Source: an uncultured Oscillospiraceae bacterium
GTDB lineage: Bacteria; Bacillota; Clostridia; Oscillospirales; Oscillospiraceae
DNA: 46,610 nucleotides
Direction of reading: 5' to 3'
Assembly: GCA_934597585.1 (NCBI GenBank)
Contig: CAKTSA010000011.1
Coordinates: 1-46,610 of the forward strand
Position 1 is the stretch's first letter. Each line of letters begins with the position of its first letter. This document shows, one piece after another, positions 1-10,298 of this stretch. The position numbers and the translations under genes were made by a program. The notes below the pieces were generated by a model. That model was not told where the DNA came from and ran no database searches. It saw nothing but the letters and a program-made list of their open reading frames with translations.

Positions 1-2039
<2,039 letters not shown>

Positions 2040-2097
2040 AATGTGTTTTCCTCTTTCTTCCCCTTCCGGGGAAACTTTCTTTTTTGTTCCGCCCTAT

Positions 2098-2127
2098 ATT
2101 ATAATAAAAACGCACTTTTTTCGTCAA
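2098..2127 (-). promoter_or_regulatory. Promoter of hppA
   Basis: On the minus strand TTGACG (2122-2127) is followed after 18 bases by TATAAT (2098-2103), about 60 bases before the hppA ATG. This is a near-consensus sigma-A promoter. Confidence 0.7.
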
Positions 2128-2504
2128 ATTTTCAAACTAATTTTTTGTATCAAATAAATTTTATGTGATTTTTCCGTCGTTTTAGACAAAAACATTTTTT
2201 CGCTTAACATGCCGTGAAATCACAGTTTTTTACCATTTTTCGCAATAGTCTCGTAATTTTTTGCCAGAATTGTGTTGTTCTTGGTACATAAGCGGAGTTA
2301 AACGCTGGCATAAGAATATTTTTTCATGATGTTTGCCGCGAAAACAAAAACAAAAATTCCCGTTTTTTCCTCTTTTTCTCCCAATACTCCCGTTTTCCTC
2401 CCAGTTACTCCTGTCAGTCATTCTTTTCCAGTCTTTGGCGTTTTGCACAATCAGTTTGTGGCACTTTTCCACAGGGTGTGTCTGCCGCTTTCCTGTGCCG
2501 GAAC
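2128..2504. other. AT-rich intergenic stretch, no gene seen
   Basis: Between the hppA promoter and the TRAP terminator the sequence is AT-rich, unlike its GC-rich neighbours. Short open frames occur but have no convincing ribosome site, and I recognise no product. I see no tRNA or conserved RNA. Confidence 0.5.
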
Positions 2505-2542
2505 GCAAAATGCCCGCCGTCGGTGGACGGCAGGCATTCTGC
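2505..2542 (-). terminator. Terminator of the TRAP transporter operon
   Basis: Two 17-base arms (2505-2521 and 2526-2542) pair on the minus-strand RNA with only G-U exceptions around a 4-base loop, twelve bases after the permease stop codon. The T-run is inside the distal end of the stem rather than after it. Confidence 0.7.
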
Positions 2543-2554
2543 ATAGAAAGGAGA

Positions 2555-4615
2555 TCATTCGATAGCGACTTTGGCGCGCTTGGCAGAGAAGTACTGCACC
2601 GCCACAACGACGCCCACCAGCGCCAGACCCGCCACGTCGGTAAGGGTGCCGGGGATCATCATGCCCAGGCCGCCCACCACCAGCAGGAGGCGGAAGTACC
2701 AGGGCACCTTCTTGTACAGGTGGCCGTTGAGGGCCGCGGCGATACCGAAGATACCCAGCAGAGCGCTGATGCAGATCTGGGTCACCTCCCACCAGCCGGA
2801 GACATTCTCAAACAGCAGGGCGGGGGAATAGGCGAAGATATAGGGGACGATGAAGGCGGCGATGGCCAGTTTGGTGGCGTTGATGCCGGTCTTCATGGGG
2901 TCGGACTTGGCGATGGCGGAGCCGGCATAGGCGGCCAGGGCCACAGGGGGCGTGATATCTGCCACGATGCCGAAGTAGAACACGAAGAAGTGGGCGGCCA
3001 CCACAGGGAAGTTCAGCTGGATCAGGATGGGGGCGCAGGTGGAGGCCATGATGCAGTAGTTGGCGGTGGTGGGCACACCCATGCCCAGCACGATGCAGCA
3101 CAGCATGGTCAGCACCAGGCCGATGATGGTGACGTTGCCCGCCAGCTGGACGATGGCGTTGATGAGGATGGAGGCCAGGCCGGTGACGGTGATGCAGCCG
3201 GCGATGATGCCCGCCATGCCGCAGGCCACGGCCACGGTGATGGCGCCGCGGGAACCGGCTTCCAGAGAATCCACCGCAGAGAAGAAGGAGCGCTTGCCGG
3301 CGGTGCCCAGGGCCTTGCCGGTGGTCTGGGGGGCGTTGTCCTCGTCGCCCCGCTTGCTCTGCAGGAAGAAGTTCACAAAGCCCACAGCGATGGCCGCCAG
3401 GATGGAATAGGCGGCGGAGTGGGACATGGTCTTGCTGCCGGAGGACACCAGCCACACCAGCAGGATCAGGGGGATGATCAGATAACAGTCGCGCAGCAGC
3501 AGCTTCCATTTGGGCAGCTGATCACGGGAGATGCCCTTCAGGCCCAACTTCTTGGCCTCCAGGTGGACGGCGATGAAGATGCCGGTGAAGTACAGGATAG
3601 CGGGCAGAATGGCCTTGACGGCCACCTGAGCGTAGGGGATCTTCATGTACTCCGCCATCAGGAAGGCGGCGGCGCCCATGATGGGGGGCATGATCTGGCC
3701 GCCGGTGGAGGCGGCCGCCTCGACGGCGCCGGCGAACTCCGGCTTATAGCCGGTCTTCTTCATCATGGGGATGGTGAAGGAGCCGGTGGTGACAGTGTTG
3801 CCCACAGAGGAACCGGACACCATGCCGCACAGGGCGGAAGAGATGACCGCCACCTTGGCAGGACCGCCGCTGGACCAGCCGGCGATGCGGTTGGCGAAGC
3901 TGATGAAGAAGTTGGCGATGCCGGTGCGCTCCAGGAACGCGCCAAAGATGATGAACAAAACGATGTAGGTATAGCAGACGTTGATGGGGGTGCCGATGAC
4001 GCCGGAGGTGGTGTAGAACAGCTTGTAGATGATGGTCTTCAGGGCATCATACAGCGTGGCGGCGTTCACCGCGCCGGCATAGCTGAGCTGGTTGATGAAG
4101 GCGTAGATGATCAGCGCGCCGGCCACGCACAGGATGGGCACGCCCACGCAGCGGCGGCACAGCTCCATCAGGATCAGCACGCCCACCACGCCGATGATCA
4201 CATGCACCGGCTCGATGCGGGTGGACAGGCGCACCAGCGTCATGGCGTTGGCGGCAAAATAGAAGAAGCAGCCGGCGCCGATGACCATCAGCACGATGTC
4301 ATACCACGGCAGGGAATTCACATGGACGCTGCCCTTCTTGGCCGGATAGGTCAGGAAGCCGATGACGATGATGCAGCCCATGAAAATAGTCAGGCGGATC
4401 TCCGGCATAGCGCGGGAGAACAGGGTCATGGCGATGCAGAATACGGCAAACACTGCCATGATGATGCGGACGATCAGTTTGGGAGTTCCCTCCCAGATGC
4501 GGGTGGCGGACTCGCGGTCGTATTTGCGCATCACCGCGTCCAGATCGGTGGCGTCGTTGGCGCCGCCGGTCTCCGCCGCGGGAGCGGTGTCCACCTTTTT
4601 CTTATGCAGACTCAT
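2555..4615 (-). CDS. TAXI-type TRAP transporter fused permease (DctQM-like)
   Basis: Membrane component of a TRAP secondary transporter. It imports an unidentified substrate, probably a small organic acid or amino acid, using an ion gradient and the binding protein encoded just upstream (4720-5727). At 686 residues it has the length of permeases in which the small DctQ-like and large DctM-like subunits are fused, the usual form with TAXI binding proteins. After about 50 soluble residues come many hydrophobic segments; GMVSGSSVGNTVTTGSFTIPMMKKTGY (split here only by description) and GGQIMPPIMGAAAF near residues 265-315 are typical DctM signatures. The ATG at 4615 has GGAGAG at a good distance. 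It is the second gene of a two-gene operon, 104 bases after the binding-protein gene, with a strong stem-loop between them. Confidence 0.93.
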   Translation of the reverse strand: MSLHKKKVDTAPAAETGGANDATDLDAVMRKYDRESATRIWEGTPKLIVRIIMAVFAVFCIAMTLFSRAMPEIRLTIFMGCIIVIGFLTYPAKKGSVHVNSLPWYDIVLMVIGAGCFFYFAANAMTLVRLSTRIEPVHVIIGVVGVLILMELCRRCVGVPILCVAGALIIYAFINQLSYAGAVNAATLYDALKTIIYKLFYTTSGVIGTPINVCYTYIVLFIIFGAFLERTGIANFFISFANRIAGWSSGGPAKVAVISSALCGMVSGSSVGNTVTTGSFTIPMMKKTGYKPEFAGAVEAAASTGGQIMPPIMGAAAFLMAEYMKIPYAQVAVKAILPAILYFTGIFIAVHLEAKKLGLKGISRDQLPKWKLLLRDCYLIIPLILLVWLVSSGSKTMSHSAAYSILAAIAVGFVNFFLQSKRGDEDNAPQTTGKALGTAGKRSFFSAVDSLEAGSRGAITVAVACGMAGIIAGCITVTGLASILINAIVQLAGNVTIIGLVLTMLCCIVLGMGVPTTANYCIMASTCAPILIQLNFPVVAAHFFVFYFGIVADITPPVALAAYAGSAIAKSDPMKTGINATKLAIAAFIVPYIFAYSPALLFENVSGWWEVTQICISALLGIFGIAAALNGHLYKKVPWYFRLLLVVGGLGMMIPGTLTDVAGLALVGVVVAVQYFSAKRAKVAIE

Positions 4616-4652
4616 GCTTGGTTCTCTCCTACTGTTTTTTTGAATAATGTAG

Positions 4653-4687
4653 CGAGGACTACGGCGGGTCGCCCCGCCGTAGTCTCG
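4653..4687 (-). repeat. Intercistronic stem-loop between binding protein and permease genes
   Basis: Arms 4657-4668 and 4673-4684 pair perfectly over 12 bases around a 4-base loop, and the stem extends by three more pairs past one bulged base. No T-run follows on the minus strand, so it is more likely an mRNA-stabilising or partial-termination hairpin that favours the binding-protein message than a full terminator. Its CTACGGCGGG sequence resembles the GTAGGGCGG repeats at 34744-34816 and 40808-40892. Confidence 0.65.
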
Positions 4688-4719
4688 TAACGTGTCAAAT
4701 CTCTGTTAAGGTTTTGCGC

Positions 4720-5727
4720 TTAGCCGAAGTACACATCCTTGGCGATGACCGTCTTGGTGTAGTAGTCGGAGGTCTCCAGCAGGGTGGCGATGTGCTCGTC
4801 ATCCAGGCTGACCAGGTAGGTGTCCTTGGTGGTGGCCAGGTCGGTCACAGCGGTGGTGGGGGCGCCGGCCACGATGAAGGCGGCGTCGATCTGGCCGTTC
4901 TTCAGGGCGTCGGCGCTGTCGCCGAAGGACTGATAGGTGGGCTTGATGTCATTCTCGGTCAGGCCATAGGCACCCAGCACGTCGATGGCGTTGAAGTACA
5001 CGCCGGAGCCGGGAGCGCCGATGGACACGGCCTTACCGGCCAGGTCTTCCACGGTCTTGATGTCGGGGTTGGTGGTGACGATCTGGACCTGCTCCATGTA
5101 CAGGGCAGCCACGGTGGAGAAGCCCTCGACCTTGGCGTCAAACAGGTTGGTGCCGTTGTAGGCGTAGGCCATAACGTCGGACTGGCAGAAGGCCAGGTCG
5201 GCGGTGCCGTCAGCCAGCTCCTGGATGTTGGCCTGGGAGCCGTTGCCCACCAGACCCACGACGTTGACGCCGGCGTTGTTGGTGGCGTGCTGGGCGATGA
5301 CAGAGCCGAAGGCATAGTAGGTGCCGGACTCGCCGCCGGTGACGAAGCGCAGGTTGCGGGAATCGCCGGTGCCGGCGCCTTCCTTCACGGAAGCGACCTC
5401 AACGCCCTTCTCGCTGAAATACTTGGCAGCGCCGGGGTGATAAGGCACGGAGGTGATGGAAGCGCCGTACTCCAGGCTCAGCTCCGCGTACTTGGCGTGG
5501 CTGCTGACCAGGGACTCGGCATTGTCAAAGATGTCGGCCACGAAGTTGTAGACGTCCTGCTCGGCCACGTCGTCGCGGGCCAGGATCACAGCGCCCACAG
5601 CCACGGTGGTGGTGTCGGTATGCTCGACAGTGGCGTCGCCGCTGCCGTTATCGCTGCTGCCGCCGCCGCAGGCCACCAGGCTGAGCGCCATGGCCAGCGC
5701 CAGGATCAATGCAAAAAACTTTTTCAT
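4720..5727 (-). CDS. TAXI family TRAP solute-binding lipoprotein, apparently circularly permuted
   Basis: Extracytoplasmic binding protein for the adjacent TRAP permease. A lipoprotein signal ends in LVAC with Cys20, so the mature protein should be anchored to the outer face of the membrane. The family core is clear: TGGESGTYYAFGSVIAQH (about 129-146), GNGSQANIQEL, the substrate-lobe stretch AVSIGAPGSGVYFNAIDVLG and FGDSADALKNGQIDAAF. In known TAXI proteins TxGGxxGTYY follows the signal peptide, and a segment with VAVGA..LA, a long helix and PxHPGAxxYxxEKG closes the protein. Here that closing segment is at residues 41-111, joined by a short Gly-rich linker to the core, and the protein stops at DVYFG, where the closing segment would normally begin. 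Length (335) is normal. ATG 5727 is preceded by GAGGAG. Confidence 0.9.
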   Translation of the reverse strand: MKKFFALILALAMALSLVACGGGSSDNGSGDATVEHTDTTTVAVGAVILARDDVAEQDVYNFVADIFDNAESLVSSHAKYAELSLEYGASITSVPYHPGAAKYFSEKGVEVASVKEGAGTGDSRNLRFVTGGESGTYYAFGSVIAQHATNNAGVNVVGLVGNGSQANIQELADGTADLAFCQSDVMAYAYNGTNLFDAKVEGFSTVAALYMEQVQIVTTNPDIKTVEDLAGKAVSIGAPGSGVYFNAIDVLGAYGLTENDIKPTYQSFGDSADALKNGQIDAAFIVAGAPTTAVTDLATTKDTYLVSLDDEHIATLLETSDYYTKTVIAKDVYFG

Positions 5728-5788
5728 GATGTACTTCTCCTCATTTTTCTACTGCCGCCCGGGGCGGTAAAATTTGCTCGACAGGCGT

Positions 5789-5817
5789 ATTATACGCCTA
5801 TCTCCCCTGTTTTGCAA
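5789..5817 (-). promoter_or_regulatory. Promoter of the TAXI-TRAP operon
   Basis: On the minus strand TTGCAA (5812-5817), 17 bases, then TATAAT (5789-5794), about 60 bases before the start codon. The -10 box lies in a small palindrome, GGCGTATAATACGCC, which could be an operator. Confidence 0.7.
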
Positions 5818-5995
5818 GTCCCAACATGAAAAAATTCATTTTTGTCTTGGCAGTTTTTTTACATCAGCTCTTCATATGCATCATATTCCCCGATTTACAC
5901 CGCTCTTTCCGGCGTTTTATTCACTTTTTGCGGTGCATATTCACGTTTTTCCTCTGGTGAACTTTTTCACATTTGCCATGATTCCTGCATAATTT
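5818..5995. other. AT-rich intergenic stretch, no gene seen
   Basis: Lies between the TRAP operon promoter and the pepD terminator. It is T-rich on the plus strand. I see no credible coding region or structured RNA. Confidence 0.5.
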
Positions 5996-6052
5996 GCAGC
6001 AAAAAGGCGGCAAAGCTGCAAAACGTCGTTGTTCTGCAGCCTTGCCGCCTTT
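5996..6052 (-). terminator. Terminator of pepD
   Basis: Arms 6003-6020 and 6035-6052 form an 18-base stem with one G-U pair on the minus strand, followed by TTTTTGC. It lies 15 bases after the pepD stop codon. Confidence 0.85.
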
Positions 6053-6067
6053 ACGATGGGGGAAAGC

Positions 6068-7516
6068 TTACTTGCTGCGCTTCAGTGCCTCGCACAGCAG
6101 GGTATACATCCGCTCGGTGGAGGGGACGTTGAGCCGCTCACGGACGGAGTGAACGTCATGGAGCTCGGGGCCCATGGAGATGGCATCCAGGCCAGGGATC
6201 TTTTCGATCAGCAGACCGCACTCCAGGCCGCCGTGGGTGGCCTCCACCACGCCCTCCTTGCCGGTCAGGTCGTGATAGGCCTCCAGCACCATGTCGCGGA
6301 ACTTGGAGTCACGCTCGTACTGCCAGCCGGGGTACTTGCCCCGCTCAGTGACGGTGCCGCCGGCGAACTCCACGATGGCGTGGACCCGCTGGGCCACCAT
6401 CTCCTTCTGGGAGGCGATGCTGGATCGGATGGAGAAGGTGATGTGCAGGCCGTCGTCCGCCAGCTTCAGCACGCCCATGTTCAGGGAGGTCTGGGGCAGG
6501 CCGGGGAAGTCCACACTCATGGCCTGCACGCCCTGGGGCAGGGCCAGCAGGGTGTGCAGCATGATGTTGGTGGTGACCTCACTGATGGCGGCGGTCACGT
6601 CGGTCTTGCCGCAGGTGAGGGTGATGCCGTCATCGCAGCCGGTGTACTCGTTCTTCAGGATGGCGTCAAACTCGGCGATGAAGGCCTCGAATTCCGATTC
6701 CTTGCCGGCGGGAATGGCCACGGCAGCGTCGCAGCGGGAACAGATGACGTTGTCGAACTGGCCACCGGATACCGCCGCCAGGCGCAGGCCATGGAAGCGC
6801 TCCATGGCGCTGTACAGCACCCGGCCCATCACCTGATTGGCGCTGGCACGGCCCAGATGGATATCCGCGCCGGAGTGGCCGCCCTGCAGGCCGGAGATGG
6901 TGACGGTATAACCGGTCATGCCGGTCACCGGCTCCATGGCGCCGGGCAGGTGGCAGTCGGCCCGCATGCCGCCGGCGCAGGAGACGGTGAACACGCCCTC
7001 GATCTCAGAGTCCAGGTTCAGCAGCTTCTTGCCCTTCAGGTCGGAGCAGTCCAGGGCGAAGGCGCCGTCCATGCCCACCTCCTCGTCCACGGTGAACACC
7101 GCCTCGATGGGCGGATGGGCCAGGGTGTCGTCCGCCAGGATGGCCAGGATCATGGCCACGGCGATGCCGTTGTCGCCGCCCAGGGAGGTCTTGTCGGCCC
7201 AGACCCATTCACCGTCGGTGACCAGGTCCAGACCCTCGCGGGTCATGTCCTTGGTGCAGTCGTCGGTCTTGGCGCAGACCATGTCGATGTGGCCCTGCAG
7301 GATGATGGGGGCGGCATTCTCATAGCCCGCCGAGGCGTCCTTCCAGATGACGACGTTGTTGCAGGGCTCCTGGCGATACCGCAGGCCCAGCTCCTTGGCA
7401 AAGCCCACGCACATGTCGCTGATGATCTTGGTGTTGCCGCTGCCGTGAGGGACGGAGCAGAGCTTTTCAAAATATGCGAATACCTTTTCAGGCTTCAGTC
7501 CGGATAAAACTGCCAT
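6068..7516 (-). CDS. pepD: Aminoacyl-histidine dipeptidase (M20 metallopeptidase, PepD family)
   Basis: Cytoplasmic zinc dipeptidase that cleaves Xaa-His and other dipeptides, supplying amino acids from imported peptides. The 482-residue length is typical. Metal-site motifs of the M20 family appear in order: GHIDMV (about 73-78), GGDNGIA (about 113-119), the catalytic TVDEEVGMDGA (about 142-152) and NLDSE (about 167-171). The central dimerisation domain contains GLQGGHSGADIHLGRA, and a late HGGLECGLL supplies the final ligand. ATG 7516 has GGAGGT eight bases upstream. It is a single gene with its own terminator. Confidence 0.95.
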   Translation of the reverse strand: MAVLSGLKPEKVFAYFEKLCSVPHGSGNTKIISDMCVGFAKELGLRYRQEPCNNVVIWKDASAGYENAAPIILQGHIDMVCAKTDDCTKDMTREGLDLVTDGEWVWADKTSLGGDNGIAVAMILAILADDTLAHPPIEAVFTVDEEVGMDGAFALDCSDLKGKKLLNLDSEIEGVFTVSCAGGMRADCHLPGAMEPVTGMTGYTVTISGLQGGHSGADIHLGRASANQVMGRVLYSAMERFHGLRLAAVSGGQFDNVICSRCDAAVAIPAGKESEFEAFIAEFDAILKNEYTGCDDGITLTCGKTDVTAAISEVTTNIMLHTLLALPQGVQAMSVDFPGLPQTSLNMGVLKLADDGLHITFSIRSSIASQKEMVAQRVHAIVEFAGGTVTERGKYPGWQYERDSKFRDMVLEAYHDLTGKEGVVEATHGGLECGLLIEKIPGLDAISMGPELHDVHSVRERLNVPSTERMYTLLCEALKRSK

Positions 7517-7553
7517 AACATTCTACCTCCGTTTTGCTGTTTTTCCGCAATGG

Positions 7554-7589
7554 CCGATACAGCCCATGCGGCAGCATGGGCTGTATCGG
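7554..7589 (-). terminator. Perfect stem-loop closing the ABC transporter operon
   Basis: A perfect 16-base inverted repeat (7554-7569 and 7574-7589) around loop GGCA lies eight bases after the last gene of the operon. There is no T-run on the minus strand, so it may be a weak terminator or an mRNA 3'-end stabiliser. Confidence 0.6.
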
Positions 7590-7596
7590 TACCGTA

Positions 7597-8076
7597 TTAC
7601 ATGTCGGGGAGCGTGGTGTCGTCGCCGGGGATCAGATCATCGCCGGTGGAGGGCTCTTCATCCACGGGTTCCTCGGTCACGACCGGGACGAACTCGGTGA
7701 GATAGGCCTCCTGGGGCAAGCCGGCCAGATAGCCGGGGATGTTGACGATCACGCCGTCCATGTTCTTGGGGATGGGGATCTTGTAGGTCTGGGTCTCCTC
7801 GGTGCCGTTCTTCTTTTCCATGATGGTCAGGGTGACGGTGAAGGTCTGGCCCAGGCAGGTGGTGGAGCCGCGCTCCTTGTCGTACAGCTTGGTCAGATCC
7901 TCGCCGCCCACAGTGATGGTCACCTTATAGGGTGCCTTGTAGGTCTGGCCGTCGTACTCCAGGGTCTTGTTGTCCAGATAGATGGTGTGGCCGCGGCCGA
8001 TGATGCTCATAATGACGCCAATGACGATCAGCACCACAATGGCGGCGATCCGGATGATCCATTTACGTGCTTTCAT
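7597..8076 (-). CDS. Small membrane-anchored protein, last gene of the DUF3798 ABC operon
   Basis: I do not recognise this 159-residue protein with certainty; it may belong to one of the DUF families that travel with this transporter type. One N-terminal membrane helix (about residues 7-27) is followed by an extracellular-looking beta-rich domain with short strands (TIYLDNKTLEY, YKVTITVGGED) and an acidic, Pro- and Thr-rich tail after about residue 130. Its ATG overlaps the stop of the upstream permease gene by four bases, and its ribosome site GAGGAGG lies inside that gene, so it is translated in step with the transporter. A role as an accessory subunit outside the cell is an inference from context only. 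Confidence 0.75.
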   Translation of the reverse strand: MKARKWIIRIAAIVVLIVIGVIMSIIGRGHTIYLDNKTLEYDGQTYKAPYKVTITVGGEDLTKLYDKERGSTTCLGQTFTVTLTIMEKKNGTEETQTYKIPIPKNMDGVIVNIPGYLAGLPQEAYLTEFVPVVTEEPVDEEPSTGDDLIPGDDTTLPDM

Positions 8077-9200
8077 TCCGCTTTGCCCTCCTCTTCCAGC
8101 TGGGCCTGGGCCAGCATCTGGCCCATCAGGCTCTGGGACTTGCGCTTCTTGGTCTCATACATGACCAGGGCAACGGTGATGACGGCGTAGGAGATGAACA
8201 CGCGGAAGTACTCGCCGATCATGGAGTCGCCGGTGATCTTGGTACCGGCGGAGGGCGCCACGATAAACATGGTGTGGAACAGGATCACGCCCAGGAACAC
8301 ATTGCCGATGGACGCCTTTTCCACGGAGGCGCCGCCCACCAGCAGCGCCGCGATACAGAACATACCCACGTTGGTGTGGGCGCTGTAGGTGGGGAAGTTG
8401 CCCAGGTTCTGCAGGTAGATGATCATGCCGAAGCCGGCAAACACGGTGGAGATCACCATGGAGATGATGCGGGTGCGCTCCACATTGATACCGGCGTCAC
8501 GGGCCACCTCCATATCCTGGCCCACGGCGCGCATATCCTGGCCCAGCTTGGTCTTGCGGAACCACAGGATGAACAGGCAGGCCAGCGCGATGATGATCAG
8601 GGTCAGCACAGGGATCTTGACGCCGCCCACATAGATGGCCAGGGCGTTATCCACCGTCTGGCGCATGGGCAGCAGGCTGACGGTGTTGCGGATACCGTAG
8701 CCGCGGGGCAGCTTCAGGGTGTTGTGGGCGATGGGGATAATGGGGCCCATCATGTACAGCACCACCAGCTGGTACAGACCGTTGACGAAGAAGGAGATGA
8801 TGTAGCTGGTGATCATCTCGCGGCCCTTGGCCCGGTTCAGCAGCACGCCGCACATCCAGCCCAGCAGCACGGAGATGGGGATGGAGATGATGGCGGCCAG
8901 CACCAGGCCGGGGATGCCCCAGATCTGCCAGTCAGCCACCAGGATCAGGCCGATCTCGCCGGCCATGGCGCCCAGGGTCATACCGAAGTTCAGACCCATA
9001 CCGGCCATGATGGGAATCAGCAGGCTGAGGATCAGGAAAGCGTTGCGGCCCAGGCGGGTCATGATCTCGTTGAGCAGATAGCTGCCGGAGAAGCCGGACA
9101 GGGGGATGAAGATGGCGCAGATCAGGACGAACATCAGCGGCACGGAGTTGCCGCGGATCAGGTCCACTACGCTGAATTTCTTTTTCTGCAGGTTATTCAT
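8073..9200 (-). CDS. ABC transporter permease (branched-chain/ribose-type), second copy
   Basis: Inner-membrane permease of the BPD_transp_2 type used by ribose-, nucleoside- and simple-sugar-class ABC importers. The 375-residue protein starts with a short basic cytoplasmic stretch and then has about eight to ten hydrophobic segments. The cytoplasmic loop GQDMEVARDAGINVERTRIISM (read around residue 225) and GGASVEKASIGNVFLG near residue 290 are the family signatures that contact the ATPase. It pairs with the neighbouring permease (9203-10288), which has the same motifs, so the two probably form a heterodimeric channel. The start codon lies two bases beyond the previous stop, with AAGGAGG inside the upstream gene. 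Confidence 0.93.
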   Translation of the reverse strand: MNNLQKKKFSVVDLIRGNSVPLMFVLICAIFIPLSGFSGSYLLNEIMTRLGRNAFLILSLLIPIMAGMGLNFGMTLGAMAGEIGLILVADWQIWGIPGLVLAAIISIPISVLLGWMCGVLLNRAKGREMITSYIISFFVNGLYQLVVLYMMGPIIPIAHNTLKLPRGYGIRNTVSLLPMRQTVDNALAIYVGGVKIPVLTLIIIALACLFILWFRKTKLGQDMRAVGQDMEVARDAGINVERTRIISMVISTVFAGFGMIIYLQNLGNFPTYSAHTNVGMFCIAALLVGGASVEKASIGNVFLGVILFHTMFIVAPSAGTKITGDSMIGEYFRVFISYAVITVALVMYETKKRKSQSLMGQMLAQAQLEEEGKAE

Positions 9201-9202
9201 GC

Positions 9203-10288
9203 TCAGCGCCCTCCTTCCGTCTTTCTGGTCAGTGCGTACAGGATCATACCGTTGGACACCACGATACGGATGACCTCGGACATATCCATGTGGAACGCGG
9301 AGTTCATGACGGTGGGCGTCATGGTGACGATGCCCTGGAACAGGAACGTACCGATGATGACATTGGGGATGGACGCCTTGTTCACGGATGCGCCGCCGAT
9401 GAGAATGGCGGACACGGCGGGCAGGGCCATCCAGAAGGGGCCCATGTACAGCTGGACAAAGCCGAAGCCCTGCTCATACATCAGGATACCCACGGCGCCC
9501 AGCCAGGTGGACATGACCACGGAGATGAGGCGCATCTTGTCCACGTTGATGCCGGCGGCCTTGGCAAAAGCGGGGTTGGAGCCCACGGCGGTCATGGCGG
9601 TGCCGGTCTTGGTGTGCAGGAAGGCCCACATGCCCAGGGCCAGCAGTGCAAACACCAGCAGGCTGCCGGTGGGGATCACCAAGTTGATGCCGATGCCGTT
9701 CAGGTCGATGGCCAGGAAGTTGGCCAGCAGCTGGTCATAGAAGCCCTCCAGGGAGATAACGGTACGCAGGCCGGTGCCGGCAAAGCCCCACACCATGGTG
9801 GGATGATGGTACGGCAGCAGCAGCCACATCATACACATGAAGGACACGGCGGAGAAGCCCACGTAGGTGGCGATCATCATCTCGCCGCCCTTGATCTTGT
9901 TCAGCAGCCAGCCGTAGCCGCCGCCGAACAGCAGGGCGAAGGGCGTGGCGATGAGAATGGCCATCACAAAGCTCATGGCGCCGGTGAAACCGAACTCGAT
10001 GGACAGCGTGGCGCCCAGCAGGCCGGACACGATGCCCAGGGGCAGACCGAAGTTCAATCCGCAGCCGGAGTGGATCATGGGGACCATGGCCAGCACCAGA
10101 ACGGCGTTCCAGCTGAAGCGGTTGATGGTATTGGTGATCTGGGTGGCCAGATCGGCGCCCACGATGGGGGCGGAGATAAACAGCAGCAGCAAAAAGCCCG
10201 TAATGATCACGCGGGGCAGGCCGAAGTTGTCGATCAGCTGCCGGAATTTCGTCTTGCTGCCAAGACTTGTCGTTACATTTTTGCCCAT
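9203..10288 (-). CDS. ABC transporter permease (branched-chain/ribose-type), first copy
   Basis: Partner permease of 8073-9200. The 361-residue protein has a basic N-terminus and several membrane helices. VGSNPAFAKAAGINVDKMRLISV near residue 230 is the ATPase-contact loop, and GGASVNKASIPNVIIG near 300 is the second family signature. The two permeases share these motifs but differ widely elsewhere, so this is an old duplication. It starts ten bases after the ATPase gene, with AAGGAGG at a good distance. The substrate is unknown; the family includes sugar, nucleoside and purine importers. Confidence 0.93.
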   Translation of the reverse strand: MGKNVTTSLGSKTKFRQLIDNFGLPRVIITGFLLLLFISAPIVGADLATQITNTINRFSWNAVLVLAMVPMIHSGCGLNFGLPLGIVSGLLGATLSIEFGFTGAMSFVMAILIATPFALLFGGGYGWLLNKIKGGEMMIATYVGFSAVSFMCMMWLLLPYHHPTMVWGFAGTGLRTVISLEGFYDQLLANFLAIDLNGIGINLVIPTGSLLVFALLALGMWAFLHTKTGTAMTAVGSNPAFAKAAGINVDKMRLISVVMSTWLGAVGILMYEQGFGFVQLYMGPFWMALPAVSAILIGGASVNKASIPNVIIGTFLFQGIVTMTPTVMNSAFHMDMSEVIRIVVSNGMILYALTRKTEGGR

Positions 10289-10298
10289 CTTGTCCTCC

